From NCBI GenBank assembly GCA_963808815.1, contig CAWEGI010000016.1:1-64000 (forward strand): a stretch of DNA of 64,000 bases, given 5' to 3'. Source of the stretch: DATBLE01 sp963808815 (lineage in GTDB: Bacteria > Actinomycetota > Thermoleophilia > Gaiellales > Gaiellaceae). Positions within the stretch are counted from its first letter, which is position 1, and each line of letters starts with the position of its first letter. Below the pieces are notes generated by a model. That model worked only from the letters and a program-made list of their open reading frames with translations. It had not been told where the DNA came from and searched no databases. Positions 42,804 to 51,795 of this stretch are shown piece by piece. A program made the position numbers and the translations under genes.

Positions 42804-43437
42804 CTAGCTCGTCTGGGCGGGCGGCGTGGGAGCCGGGGTCTCCGGCGGAGGCGGTGCCGCCGCGGGCGGCGGGGGCGCATCGGTGAAGGAGACCTGCGGT
42901 GCCGCCCGAGTCGCATCCTCGGTCTGGAAGTACTCGCGCGGGATTGAAGTGGAAGATGCCCGCGATGACGTTCGTCGGCACGGTCTCGAGCGCGTTATCG
43001 TAGCTCAGCACCGTGTCGTTGTAGACCTGGCGCGACACCGCGATGCTCTGCTCGACCTCCGAGAGCTGCGCCTGTAGCTGCTGGAAATTCTCTGTCGCGC
43101 GCAGCTGCGGGTAGGCCTCGGCGACGGCGAAGAGCCTGCCGAGCGCGGCGGTGAGCATGTTCTCGGCCTCGGCCTGCTGCGCGACCCCCTGGGCCTGCTG
43201 CGCAGCGACCCTGGCGTTGGTCACCGCCTCGAACGTCCCGCGCTCGTGGGCGGCGTAGCCCTTCACCGTCTCCACGAGGTTCGGAATCAGGTCGTAGCGC
43301 TTGCGGAGCTGCACGTCGACCTGGGCCCAGGCGTTCTCGGCGCGGTTCCGCAGCCGCACGAGCTTGTTGAACATCCCGACCAGGAAAAGGAGCAGGAGGA
43401 CGACGATCGCGACGACGACGATGACGACCCAGACCAC
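42804..43437 (-). CDS. lemA: LemA-family membrane-anchored coiled-coil protein (frameshifted at the end)
   Basis: About 211-aa protein. Seen: N-terminal anchor VIVVVAIVVLLLLFLVGMF, then the LemA core NKLVRLRNRAENAWAQVDVQ, KRYDLIPNLVETVKGYAAHE and ALGRLFAVAEAYPQLRATEN, forming long helices, and VIAGIFHFNP. After an indel near 42945 the frame continues REYFQTEDATRAAPQVSFTD with a Pro/Ala-rich tail ending at 42804. First gene of a lemA-DUF2207 pair. Role unknown; relatives localise to the envelope. Confidence 0.88.
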
Positions 43438-43454
43438 GGGATCACACTACACCG

Positions 43455-44270
43455 TCACGGTCGCCGCGCGAGCCAGACCGAGTCCTCGCCGCCGGTGTAC
43501 GGACGGCGGTCGAACCAGCCGTAGCAGGCGTCGATTTCGAAGCCGGCCCGCTCGAGCAGGCCGGGCCACTCGGCGGTCGAGAGCCACCTCAGGCGCAGCG
43601 TCGTCTCCACTCCGTGGCCGCGCACGTCGAGCGTCAGGCGCCGCGCGCCGCCGTCCCAGGTCGCACGCTCCCAGATTCCCGGCTCCCGCTCGATCCACCG
43701 GCCGTGCGTTTCTTCGATGTCGTCCGGCGACGGTGCGAAGACGTCGAAAGCGAGCCGGCCACCCGGCACGAGCAGGTCGTGCGCGGCGCGCAGTGCGGCC
43801 ACCCGCTCACCATCGTCGTCGGGCAGGTGCAGGTACGCGCGGAAGGGGCACATGACGAGCGCGACGCGCTCGGTCACGGGCGGCCGCCTGAAGTCGCCGA
43901 CTCGGAGGTCGAGGCGCTCGGAGACGCCGGCCGCCTCTGCGCGCGCGCGGCAGACGTCGAGCATGCCCTCCGAACGGTCGACGCCGATCACGCCGACTCC
44001 GGCCTCGGCGACGGGGACGGCGATCCTGCCGGTCCCGACGCCGAGCTCGACGACCGGCGTGGCCGGGTCGACGCCGGCGCGGCCCGCCGCCTTCCGCGCT
44101 TCCTCGACGTAGAAGGCGACGTCCTCGACCACGCTGCGGCTCCAGGGGTCGTACAGCGCCGCGATCCGGTCGTACTCGCTCGTCGCGGCCGACTCATGCG
44201 CGTGCCCCCTGGGAGGCTCGCCCGCTTCCTCGGCCGAGTCCTCACCGGCCGGGGGCAGATCGTCACGCAT
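43455..44270 (-). CDS. class I SAM-dependent methyltransferase
   Basis: 271-aa Rossmann methyltransferase. Seen: YDRIAALYDPWSRSVVEDV leader, SAM motif I VVELGVGTGRIAVPVAEAG, GVDRSEGMLDVCRARA, motif II region RVALVMCPFRAYLHLPDDD and LLVPGGRLAFDVFAPSPDD. Acceptor unknown; it resembles small-molecule methyltransferases. ATG at 44270 preferred; an in-frame GTG at 44294 would add eight residues. The 165 bp to pheS (divergent) contain the small inverted repeat ACCGGG-CAGAA-CCCGGT (44405-44421) just before the pheS start. Confidence 0.85.
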   Translation of the reverse strand: MRDDLPPAGEDSAEEAGEPPRGHAHESAATSEYDRIAALYDPWSRSVVEDVAFYVEEARKAAGRAGVDPATPVVELGVGTGRIAVPVAEAGVGVIGVDRSEGMLDVCRARAEAAGVSERLDLRVGDFRRPPVTERVALVMCPFRAYLHLPDDDGERVAALRAAHDLLVPGGRLAFDVFAPSPDDIEETHGRWIEREPGIWERATWDGGARRLTLDVRGHGVETTLRLRWLSTAEWPGLLERAGFEIDACYGWFDRRPYTGGEDSVWLARRP

Positions 44271-44435
44271 CCGCCGCGATCCGGTGACACACACGTTTCA
44301 TCTCGACCCCTATGCTCGCAGTGGGGAGGAGGCCGGGAGCACCTACGCGGCATGGAGGCAGGGCCGATTCGGACGGCCACGTCGGTGCGAGGACGGCGGA
44401 AAAGACCGGGCAGAACCCGGTGATACAGTCGCTCG

Positions 44436-45431
44436 ATGGACGCGACGTCGCTCGAAACCGAGGCGCTGGCCGCGATCTCGGGCGCCTCGAGCGCCGTCGA
44501 GTTGGAGAAGGCCCGCGTTCACTACCTCGGCCGGAAGAGCGAGCTGGCACAGGCGCTCCGAGCGGTCCGCGACCGCGAGACGGGCATCACCTTGAACGGT
44601 GTCCGCGACGCGCTGGAAGCCGCCGTCACAGAGCGGCGTGACGCGCTCGAGCGCGCCGAACTCGAGCGGGCGCTGACCGAGGACGCCGTCGACGTCACAC
44701 TCCCGGGCGACGAGCTCCCCCTCGGCCACCTGCACCCGATCACCCAGACCCGCCGCCAGATCGAGGACGCGTTCGTCGGCCTGGGCTACGAGGTGCGCGA
44801 CGACCGCGAGATCGAGACGGTCGAGTACAACTTCGACAAGCTCGCGTTCGACCAGTGGCACCCCGCCCGGTCGCCGAGGGCAACCTTCTTCTTCGACGCC
44901 GAGCGGCTGCTGCGCACGGAGACCTCGCCGTCCCAGATCCACGCGCTGGAGGAGCGGGAGCCTCCGATCTACATGGTCTCGATCGGCCGCTGCTACCGGC
45001 GCGACGCCATCGACGCGACGCACTACCCGATCTTCCACCAGTTCGAGGGCCTCGCCGTCGACCGGGGACTGACGCTCGCCGACCTGAAGGGCACGCTCCT
45101 GCACGTGATGCGGGCGATCTTCGGCCCGGACCGGCGGGTTCGGTTCCGCACGCACTACTTCCCCTTCACGGAGCCGTCGATGGAGCCCGACGTCTCGTGC
45201 GGGATCTGCGACGGCGCCGGCTGTCGCACCTGCAGGTACTCCGGCTGGATCGAGATGGGCGGCTCCGGGATGGTCGACCCGCGCGTCTTCGCGAACGTCG
45301 GGGTCGACCCGGACGCCTGGTCCGGATTCGCCTTCGGATGCGGCATCGAGCGAGTCGCCCAGCTCGAGTACGACATCCCGGACATCAGGCCGCTCTGGGA
45401 CGGCGACCTGCGCGTGCTGACGCAGTTCTGA
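44436..45431 (+). CDS. pheS: phenylalanine--tRNA ligase alpha subunit
   Basis: 331-aa catalytic subunit of the (alpha-beta)2 PheRS. Seen: N-terminal coiled-coil arm (about 1-85) with VHYLGRKSELAQALRAV, motif 1 HPITQTRRQIEDAFVGLGYE, motif 2 around MVSIGRCYRRDAIDATHYPI and HQFEGLAVD, THYFPFTEPSMEPDV, and motif 3 GFAFGCGIERVAQLEYDI. A four-Cys knuckle (CGICDGAGCRTC) sits before GWIEMGGSGMVDP; this insertion is known in many bacterial PheS. Stop overlaps the pheT start (TGATG). Weak ribosome site. Confidence 0.96.
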   Translation: MDATSLETEALAAISGASSAVELEKARVHYLGRKSELAQALRAVRDRETGITLNGVRDALEAAVTERRDALERAELERALTEDAVDVTLPGDELPLGHLHPITQTRRQIEDAFVGLGYEVRDDREIETVEYNFDKLAFDQWHPARSPRATFFFDAERLLRTETSPSQIHALEEREPPIYMVSIGRCYRRDAIDATHYPIFHQFEGLAVDRGLTLADLKGTLLHVMRAIFGPDRRVRFRTHYFPFTEPSMEPDVSCGICDGAGCRTCRYSGWIEMGGSGMVDPRVFANVGVDPDAWSGFAFGCGIERVAQLEYDIPDIRPLWDGDLRVLTQF

Positions 45432-47713
45432 TGCGCGTTCCGGTCTCCTGGCTCGCCGACTATGTCGCGCTCGACATGCCGCTCGACGAGCTCGTCTCTC
45501 GGCTTTCGATCTCGGCCGCGGAGGTCGAGGGGATCGAGCGTCGCGGCGTGCCCGACACCGACGGCAACCTGGGCCGCTTCCTCGTCGGGAGGGTGGTGGA
45601 GGCGGCCAAGCACCCGAACGCCGACCGGCTCCAGCTCTGCCGCGTCGACATCGGCGAGCCGGAGCCGCGGCAGATCGTCTGCGGGGCCTGGAACTTCGGC
45701 GCCGGCGCGACGGTCGGTGTGGCTCTTCCAGGTGCCGTGCTTCCGAACGGGCTGGAGCTCGAGCGCCGCAAGGTACGCGGCGAGCTCTCCGACGGCATGA
45801 TCCTCGCCGAGGACGAGGTCGAGCTCGGCCCCGACCACTCCGGGATCATGCTCCTCCCGGAGAGCGAGCCGGGGACGCCGCTCGGCGACGTCCTCCCGCT
45901 GCGCGACGACGTGCTCCTGGTGGAGCCGACCGGGAACCGCCCCGATCTGCTCGCCGTGTACGGGCTCGCCCGGGAGGTCGCAGCGCTCTACGACCTCGCG
46001 CTGGCGCCGTTCCCCGGCCGCGAGCCTGCTCGCGAAGGAGACGAGCCGGTCGACATCGAGATCGCCGACCTCGAAGGGTGCCCGCGCTACATCGGCCGGC
46101 TCTTCCGCGAGGTGAAGATCGGCCCCTCGCCGCTCTGGCTGAAGGCGCGGCTGGCGGCGGCCGGGATGCGGCCGATTTCGAACGTCGTCGACGTGACCAA
46201 CTACGTGATGGCCGCGCTCGGGAACCCCTTGCATGCCTTCGACTTCGACCGGCTGCACGGCGGCAAGGTCATCGTGCGGCGGGCGCCGGCCGGGGAGCGG
46301 CTGCGGACGCTGGACGGCGTCGACCGCACGCTCGAGACCGGCGATCTCGTGATCGCCGACGCCGGCCGGGCGGTGGCGCTCGCCGGGATCATGGGCGGCG
46401 AAGAGACGGAGATCGGCGAGGGGACCACCACCGTCCTGCTGGAGGCCGCGAATTTCGAGCCGACAGGGATCTTCCGGAGCTCCGAGCGGCTGCGACTCCG
46501 CACGGAGGGCTCGAACCGGTGGGAGAAGGGTGTCGATCCCCACCTTGCGGAGCCGGCCGCCGTGCTCGCCACACAGCTGATGGTCGAGACCGCCGGAGCC
46601 CGCTGGGTGGGGCACAGCGACGTGCAGGGCGACCTGCCCGACCGGCCGGTGGTTTCCTTCCGGCCGCCCCGTGCCGACGAGGTCACCGGACTCGAGACGC
46701 CGCCTGACGACCAGCTCGCGCTCCTCGGTCGGCTCGGCTTCGAATCGCGCGGCGGGGACGTGGTGTCGCCGACCTGGCGCGCCCGCGACGTCGTTCGCGA
46801 GATCGACGTGGTCGAGGAGATCGCACGATTCCGGATGGACGACGTCCCGTTCACGCTTCCCGCCCGGCGTGCGATGTTCGGGGCGCTCACCCCGCTCCAG
46901 CGCCTCTCGCGCAGGGTCGCGGACGTGCTCGCAGGGCTCGGGCTCGCCGAGACGTACACGCCCTCGCTGAGGCCGGACGACCCCGACCCGAACGCCTGGC
47001 GCCTGCCCGAGCCGATCTCGGTGGAGCTCGCCGTCCTGCGCACGCGCCTGCTCCCGAGCCTCGTCGACGCCGTCCGCCGCAACGTCGAGCACGGCGTTCA
47101 CTCGTTCGGGCTGTTCGAGCTCGCGCACGTATACCTGCCGGGTGAGCCGTTGCCCGACGAGCGGCGGCACGTCGCCGCGATCGTCGAGGGCGGGTGGAGC
47201 CGGGCCAGAGGCGTGGTCGAGGCGCTCGATTCGGCATTGCGCGTGGAGGCGGCGTTCGAGCCGGCCTCGGATGGTCTGCTGCACCCCGGGAAAGCGGCCT
47301 CGACCGTCGCCGGCATCGTGGGCGAACTGCATCCGGCGCTGCTCGCCGGGGCGTGGGGCGTGTTCGAGCTCGACCTGGACGTATTGCTCGAAGCGGCGCG
47401 CGAGCCGGTCTACGAGGACGTGATCAGCTACCCGCCGGCTCGGGAGGATCTCGCGTTCGCCGTGCCCGAGGCGGTGAGCGCCGGCGAGCTCGTCGAGGCA
47501 GCGCGCGCAGCCGTCGGCCCCGAGCTGCGTGAGATGCGTCCGTTCGACGTCTACCGAGGCGAGCAGGTGGGCGCCGGCCGCAAGTCGATCGCCTTCGGCG
47601 TCACGTTCCAGTCGGCCGAGCGGACGCTCTCCGACGAGGACGCGGCCCGGCTGCGCGCCCTGATCGTGCGGGCGCTCGCGGAGCGATTCGGCGCGGAGCT
47701 GCGCGGAGGATGA
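45431..47713 (+). CDS. pheT: phenylalanine--tRNA ligase beta subunit
   Basis: 760-aa beta subunit. Seen in order: N-terminal B1 region VSWLADYVALDMPLDELVSR; tRNA-binding EMAP-like domain (about 40-150) with VVEAAKHPNADRLQLCRVD; B3/B4 editing domain with RYIGRLFREVKIGPSPLW and NVVDVTNYVMAALGNPLHAFD; B5 region; the class II-like core with FGLFELAHVYLP; and the C-terminal anticodon-binding FDX-ACB domain (ISYPPAREDLAFAVPE ... GVTFQSAERTLSDEDAARL). Frame intact. Coupled to pheS and overlapping the next gene's possible start. Confidence 0.96.
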   Translation: MRVPVSWLADYVALDMPLDELVSRLSISAAEVEGIERRGVPDTDGNLGRFLVGRVVEAAKHPNADRLQLCRVDIGEPEPRQIVCGAWNFGAGATVGVALPGAVLPNGLELERRKVRGELSDGMILAEDEVELGPDHSGIMLLPESEPGTPLGDVLPLRDDVLLVEPTGNRPDLLAVYGLAREVAALYDLALAPFPGREPAREGDEPVDIEIADLEGCPRYIGRLFREVKIGPSPLWLKARLAAAGMRPISNVVDVTNYVMAALGNPLHAFDFDRLHGGKVIVRRAPAGERLRTLDGVDRTLETGDLVIADAGRAVALAGIMGGEETEIGEGTTTVLLEAANFEPTGIFRSSERLRLRTEGSNRWEKGVDPHLAEPAAVLATQLMVETAGARWVGHSDVQGDLPDRPVVSFRPPRADEVTGLETPPDDQLALLGRLGFESRGGDVVSPTWRARDVVREIDVVEEIARFRMDDVPFTLPARRAMFGALTPLQRLSRRVADVLAGLGLAETYTPSLRPDDPDPNAWRLPEPISVELAVLRTRLLPSLVDAVRRNVEHGVHSFGLFELAHVYLPGEPLPDERRHVAAIVEGGWSRARGVVEALDSALRVEAAFEPASDGLLHPGKAASTVAGIVGELHPALLAGAWGVFELDLDVLLEAAREPVYEDVISYPPAREDLAFAVPEAVSAGELVEAARAAVGPELREMRPFDVYRGEQVGAGRKSIAFGVTFQSAERTLSDEDAARLRALIVRALAERFGAELRGG

Positions 47714-48426
47714 ATCCGGTCCGGCGGGAGCCGCGTATCGATCGGACAATGGGGATGAGAGCCGCACTCGCCGCTGCCGCCGTTGTTGCCATGCTCGGCC
47801 TGGCGGGCGGTGCAGGCGCGCAGAGCCAGACGCTCACGGGCATCGTCGGCCCCGGGTTCTCGATCAGGCTGACCGACTCGACGGGTGCCGCAGTCAAGCA
47901 TCTCGACCCCGGCACCTACACGATCCAGGTCCAAGACCTGTCCGACCAGCACAACTTCCACCTGACCGGGCCCGGCGTCGACCAGGCCACCGACGTCGAG
48001 ACGACCGGCACGGTCACCTGGACGGTGACCTTCACCAACGGCTCCTACCACTTCCAGTGCGACCCGCACCAGACGACGATGTTCGGGAACTTCACCGTCG
48101 GCAACGCACCGCCGCCGCCGGCGCCCAAGCCGCCGGCGGCCAAACCGGTGCAGCTCGCGGCTTCGGTCGGGCCGGGCAAGCGCATCGCGCTCACCCGCCC
48201 CGGGGCCAAGCTGCGGGTCGCCTCCCTCTCCGCGGGTGCCGTCGTCATCCGCGTCAGCGACCGCTCGGCGACCGACAACTTCCACCTGATCGGGCCGGGG
48301 GTCAACCGCGCCACGACCCGGCTGGGCAAGACGACCCCGACATGGCGGCTGACGCTCAAGCGCGGGCTCTACGCCTATCGCTCGGACACGACCCCGAGCC
48401 TCAAGGGCTCGGTCCGCGTGCGGTAG
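47710..48426 (+). CDS. secreted two-domain cupredoxin-like protein
   Basis: 238-aa exported protein with two cupredoxin-like domains. Domain 1 (about 40-133): HNFHLTGPGVDQ supplies the first His and YHFQCDPHQTTMFGNFTV supplies Cys, His and Met, a complete type-1 copper ligand set. A Pro/Ala linker follows (PPPPAPKPPAAKP). Domain 2 (about 148-238) repeats DNFHLIGPGVNRA but has YAYRSDTTPSLKGSVRV, where Cys, second His and Met are lost. Signal peptide LAAAAVVAMLGLAGGAGA. The start is ambiguous: ATG 47710 overlaps the pheT stop, while ATG 47749 gives a more usual signal peptide. Confidence 0.82.
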   Translation: MNPVRREPRIDRTMGMRAALAAAAVVAMLGLAGGAGAQSQTLTGIVGPGFSIRLTDSTGAAVKHLDPGTYTIQVQDLSDQHNFHLTGPGVDQATDVETTGTVTWTVTFTNGSYHFQCDPHQTTMFGNFTVGNAPPPPAPKPPAAKPVQLAASVGPGKRIALTRPGAKLRVASLSAGAVVIRVSDRSATDNFHLIGPGVNRATTRLGKTTPTWRLTLKRGLYAYRSDTTPSLKGSVRVR

Positions 48427-48433
48427 GACCTTT

Positions 48434-48623
48434 CTAGCGCGAGAAGCGCCTGCGGGCGATCACGACCAGCGCGCCGGCCGCAAGCACGGCGGCAGCCACG
48501 TAGGGCAGCTTCCGCTTCAGGTCGTCGAGCCCGGAGCGCACGTCCGCGCACGGCCTCGCCCAACTGCTCGCGCTCGGCGGCGAGCTCCTTCTGTACGTCC
48601 TCCGGGGTGCTACTCGGCAACAC
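48434..48623 (-). CDS. small DUF3618-like membrane protein (frameshifted)
   Basis: About 62-aa protein. Seen: STPEDVQKELAAEREQLGEA, a charged helix like those of DUF3618 proteins, then after an indel near 48550 DVRSGLDDLKRKLPYVAAAV and a C-terminal membrane helix ending VVIARRRFSR. Start GTG 48623 or TTG 48620, overlapping the 3' end of the holin-like gene. DUF3618 and holin-like genes are regular partners in actinobacteria. Function unknown. Confidence 0.6.
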
Positions 48624-49009
48624 TCGCCCTCACGGTCTCGCTGGTCAGCCGCGCCTCCTCGATTGCGGCCTCCGGCAGCGGCGGTGTGCCGGCATTGATC
48701 GAGCGCTTTGCGAGCAGGAGCAAAACGGCGATCACCAGGAGCAGGACGCCGCCGACGATCAGCAGCGATGCCCACCACGGCACCACGAGCGCGAGAGCTG
48801 CAGCGCCACCCGCAAGCAGGAAGCCGACCGCGTAGAGCGCGAGGAGAAGCGCGCCGGCTGCGAGACCGACGCCGACGCCGATCTTGACCAGCTTGCGCTT
48901 GATCTCGAGCTGGGCCAGCTGCGCCTGGAGGCGCGCCACCGACTTCGTCCGCCTGACGACCTCCTTGGCACTCCCGAACGAGGCCGCGCTTTGCCTGTGT
49001 AGCAGACAC
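48610..49009 (-). CDS. phage-holin-like membrane protein (DUF1469 / Phage_holin_3_6)
   Basis: About 133-aa membrane protein. Seen: SFGSAKEVVRRTKSVARLQA, amphipathic helix LAQLEIKRKLVKIGVGVGLA, then two pairs of hydrophobic segments (GALLLALYAVGFLLAGGAA; WASLLIVGGVLLLVIAVLLL) and a short acidic tail. This fits the Actinobacteria holin-like family; it is not evidence of a prophage. The N-terminus needs an indel near 48985 to join the GTG at 49009 (VSATQAKRG) to the rest. Upstream of the DUF3618-like gene. Confidence 0.7.
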
Positions 49010-49065
49010 GCTCGGGACCTTACCGTAGGTCTGGTTCCCCAAACCTCCACGATCTGGCGCCGCGC

Positions 49066-49746
49066 TCAGACGGCTTTGCCGCCGACGTACCAGACCGGGC
49101 CCTGGGTGCCGACCGGCTTGCTGTCGGACAGCACGCGCAGGATGCTCAGGGTCCCACCGATGCCGCGCTCGTCGAGGCGCGCCAGGCTTCTCCGGGTCAT
49201 CCCCGGCGACGCCCCGTAGCCGAACGTCCGGGCGCAGCGGAACCGGAACCCGTTCGCGGGGCCGTAGCGGAGGGGATTGATCGGCGCGAGGGCCAGTGCC
49301 GCGGGATCCAGGTGGTCGCTCGAGGTCAGGTCGAGCTGCGCGTACAGGTCGCTCCAGTCCTCAGGCAGGCTCGCGGTCAGGGCGTCCCAGGACTCCGCGA
49401 GCGGCACCTCCTCCGCCGGCAGGGCGGCGCGCAGGTGGGCGGCGGGAGCGACTTCGTCGGCCCCGACCAGCTCGAGCGTGCCGCGGATCCGCTCGAGGTC
49501 GAGACGGCGGAGGGCACGTGTGACCGCCGCAGGCGAGCTCCCGTCGCCCCCGCGCCCAGCCTCGAGCCTGAGCGTCTCGCCGGCGCGTCCAGGAGCAAGT
49601 GGACCGAGCAGTGCCGCGGCCCTGTCGAGCCGCTGCGGGTTCGTCGGCGTCAGTCCCAAGCGGACGTGCGCCCAGTCGCTCGGCAGCTTCGCCTGGATGA
49701 TCCGCCACTGGCGGCCGAGGGAGACGACGGGCACGCCGCGCAGCAT
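49066..49746 (-). CDS. hypothetical protein with internal duplication, 226 aa
   Basis: Not recognised. Made of two similar halves: WRIIQAKLPSDWAHVRLGLT ... RALRRLDLERIRGTLELVG (about 13-95) and WDALTASLPEDWSDLYAQLD ... SLARLDERGIGGTLSILRV (about 118-205). Each half has the order W---LP-DW----L-L, a Pro-rich loop, then a helix ending in R-LD--RI-GTL-L. Soluble, with no signal peptide. GTG or ATG start near 49746; divergent from the 2-oxoacid dehydrogenase operon, whose E1 alpha start lies 14 bases away. A regulatory or binding role is only a guess. Confidence 0.7.
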   Translation of the reverse strand: MLRGVPVVSLGRQWRIIQAKLPSDWAHVRLGLTPTNPQRLDRAAALLGPLAPGRAGETLRLEAGRGGDGSSPAAVTRALRRLDLERIRGTLELVGADEVAPAAHLRAALPAEEVPLAESWDALTASLPEDWSDLYAQLDLTSSDHLDPAALALAPINPLRYGPANGFRFRCARTFGYGASPGMTRRSLARLDERGIGGTLSILRVLSDSKPVGTQGPVWYVGGKAV

Positions 49747-49760
49747 AGACTCAGGTCACA

Positions 49761-50736
49761 GTGGCCAAGGTCGAGAGCAAGCGGGGAACGCTCTCCGAGG
49801 AACGCCTGCGCGACTTCCTCCGGGAGATGCTCCTCATCAGGCACGTCGAGGAGAAAGTCGAGGAGCGGTTTCGCGCCGGCGAGCTGCCGGGCTTCCTCCA
49901 CGTCGCGATCGGCCAGGAGGCGGTCGCGGTCGGCGTCTGCCAGGCGATGGAGGACGGCGACGTCTTCGCTTCGACGCACCGCGCCCATGCGCACACGCTC
50001 GCGCGCGGAACTCATCCGAACGAGCTGATGGCGGAGCTCTACGGGAAGATCGAGGGCTGCTCGCACGGCTACGGCGGCTCGATGCACCTCTACGACGTGG
50101 AGCGCGGCAACCTCGGCGCGAACGCGGTCGTCGGCGGCGGCCTCCCGGCGATCACCGGGGCCGCGCTGGCGTTCAAGCTGCGCGGCGAGCCCCGCGTCTC
50201 CGTCGCCTTCTTCGGCGACGGCGCCACCAACATCGGCACGTTCCACGAGTCGCTCAACCTCGCGTCGCTGTGGAAGGTGCCCGCCGTCTTCGTCCTCGAG
50301 AACAACCACTGGGCAGAGTCGACGCCTGCCAAGCAGCAGCTGCCGATCTCCGACCTGGAGAAGCGCGCGGTCGCCTACGGAATGCACTCGGCCAAGGTCG
50401 ACGGCCAGGACGTCGAGGCCGTGTTCAAGGCAGCCCGGCGCGCTCTCGACTACGCCCGCAGCGGGAAGGGCCCGGTCTTCCTCGTCTGCGAGACGTACCG
50501 CCTCGTCGGACACTTCGTCGGCGACGCGCAGGTGTACCGGCCGAAGGGCGAGCAAGCCGAGCTCCGGGAGACGCAGGACCCGATCACGAAGCTGCGCGAG
50601 AAGCTGGGTCTCGTCGGACGACGAGTTCGAGGGGATGGACGCCGAGGCGCTCGGGATCGCGGAGGCGGCGGTCGAGTTCGCGAAAGCGGGCACCGACCCC
50701 AAGCCCGAGGACGCATTGAAGAACGTGTACGCCTGA
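49761..50736 (+). CDS. 2-oxoacid dehydrogenase E1 component, alpha subunit (frameshifted)
   Basis: About 324-aa thiamine-diphosphate subunit of an acetoin/pyruvate/branched-chain type complex. Seen: REMLLIRHVEEKVEERFRAG, GFLHVAIGQEAVAVGVCQAM, ASTHRAHAHTLARG, SMHLYDVERGNLGANAVVGG, the TPP motif GDGATNIGTFHESLNLASLW ending in ENNH, and YRLVGHFVGDAQVYR. An indel near 50612 shifts the last 40 codons (DDEFEGMDAEALGIAEAAVE). GTG start. AcoA-like features are slightly favoured, but the substrate cannot be fixed from sequence. Confidence 0.9.
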
Positions 50737-50745
50737 TGCTCAACT

Positions 50746-50770
50746 GCGAAAAATGCTGCGCATTTTCCGC
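50746..50770 (+). other. intercistronic hairpin in the E1 operon
   Basis: Imperfect inverted repeat GCGAAAAATG-CTGCG-CATTTTCCGC (one mismatch), ten bases after the E1 alpha stop and 42 bases before E1 beta. Unusually A/T-rich for this genome. It may be an mRNA processing or stability element, or a weak attenuator. Confidence 0.45.
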
Positions 50771-50811
50771 GGGGAACGTCTCTCCCATCGCTTCGCTCGG
50801 GAGTGTGGAAG

Positions 50812-51795
50812 ATGCCTGAGCTCACCTACCGGGAAGCCGTCAGGGACGCGTTGAGTCGGGCGATGCGCGACGACGACGACGTCTTCATCATGGGCGAGGA
50901 CATCGCCGAGATGGGCGGCTCGATGGGCGTCACCCAGGGAATGCTCGCCGAGTTCGGGCCCGACCGCGTGCGCAACACACCGATCTCCGAGATGGCGCTC
51001 GTCGGCGCCGGGATCGGCGCCGCGATGCAGGGGATGAGGCCGGTGGTCGAGATCATGTACGAGGACTTCACCACCCTCGCGATGGAGCAGATCGTCAACC
51101 AGGCGGCCAAGCACCGATACATGTCGGGCGGGCAGGTGAAGGTGCCGCTGACGGTCCGGACGCAGGGAGGCGCCGGGTGGTCGCCCGGCGCGCAGCACGC
51201 GCAGCAGGTCGAGGCTTGGTTCGTCCACGTCCCGGGGCTGAAGGTCGTCTTCCCCTCGACGCCGTCCGACGTCCGCGGCCTGCTCTGGTCGTCGATCTAC
51301 GACGACAACACCGTCCTCTTCTTCGAGCACCGGACGCTGTACCCGATCAAGGAGGAGGTGTCCGAGGAGCTCGAGCCGATCCCGCTCGGCCGCGCCCGCG
51401 TGCACCGCGAGGGCGAGGACGTGACCGTCATCGCCACCGGCAGGCTGGTGCACGAGGCGCTCACCGCCGCGACGGAGGCCGAGAAGGAGGGCGTCTCGGT
51501 CGAGGTCGTCGACCCGCGCACGCTCCAGCCCCTGGACGAGGACACGCTCGTCGCCTCCGTGAAGAAGACGAACCGTTGCGTGGTCGCGCACGAGGCCGTC
51601 GTCCGCGGCGGGTTCGGCGCAGAGGTGGCGGCGGTGGTCCAGTACCAGGCGTTCGACTGGCTGGACGCGCCGATCGAGCGCGTCGGCGCCAAGTTCACGC
51701 CGATCCCGTTCGCGCCGGTCATGGAGAACTTCGTCGTCCCGGACGCCGCCGACGTGCTGGAGGCGATCCAGAGGACGGTGCAGCGCGGTGGCTGA
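50812..51795 (+). CDS. 2-oxoacid dehydrogenase E1 component, beta subunit
   Basis: 327-aa partner of E1 alpha. Seen: LTYREAVRDALSRAMRDDDD, IMGEDIAEMGGSMGVTQGML, GIGAAMQGMRPVVEIMYEDF with the Glu that activates TPP, RTQGGAGWSPGAQHAQQVEA, and the C-terminal transketolase domain ATGRLVHEALTAATEAEKEG and VVDPRTLQPLDEDTL. ATG at 50812 preferred to an in-frame upstream start. Overlaps the E2 gene by 8 nt. Confidence 0.93.
   Translation: MPELTYREAVRDALSRAMRDDDDVFIMGEDIAEMGGSMGVTQGMLAEFGPDRVRNTPISEMALVGAGIGAAMQGMRPVVEIMYEDFTTLAMEQIVNQAAKHRYMSGGQVKVPLTVRTQGGAGWSPGAQHAQQVEAWFVHVPGLKVVFPSTPSDVRGLLWSSIYDDNTVLFFEHRTLYPIKEEVSEELEPIPLGRARVHREGEDVTVIATGRLVHEALTAATEAEKEGVSVEVVDPRTLQPLDEDTLVASVKKTNRCVVAHEAVVRGGFGAEVAAVVQYQAFDWLDAPIERVGAKFTPIPFAPVMENFVVPDAADVLEAIQRTVQRGG

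Noticed and set aside
44271..44435. T-box or riboswitch upstream of pheS
   Set aside because: Only a six-bp inverted repeat is visible; no T-box sequence, specifier loop or terminator found.
45155..47767. 870-codon open frame on the minus strand across pheT
   Set aside because: Exact antisense shadow of intact pheT; Arg/His/Pro-rich composition typical of high-GC noncoding frames and no domain.
48610..49009. Prophage holin
   Set aside because: No other phage genes nearby; the family is a common actinobacterial chromosomal membrane protein paired with DUF3618-like genes.
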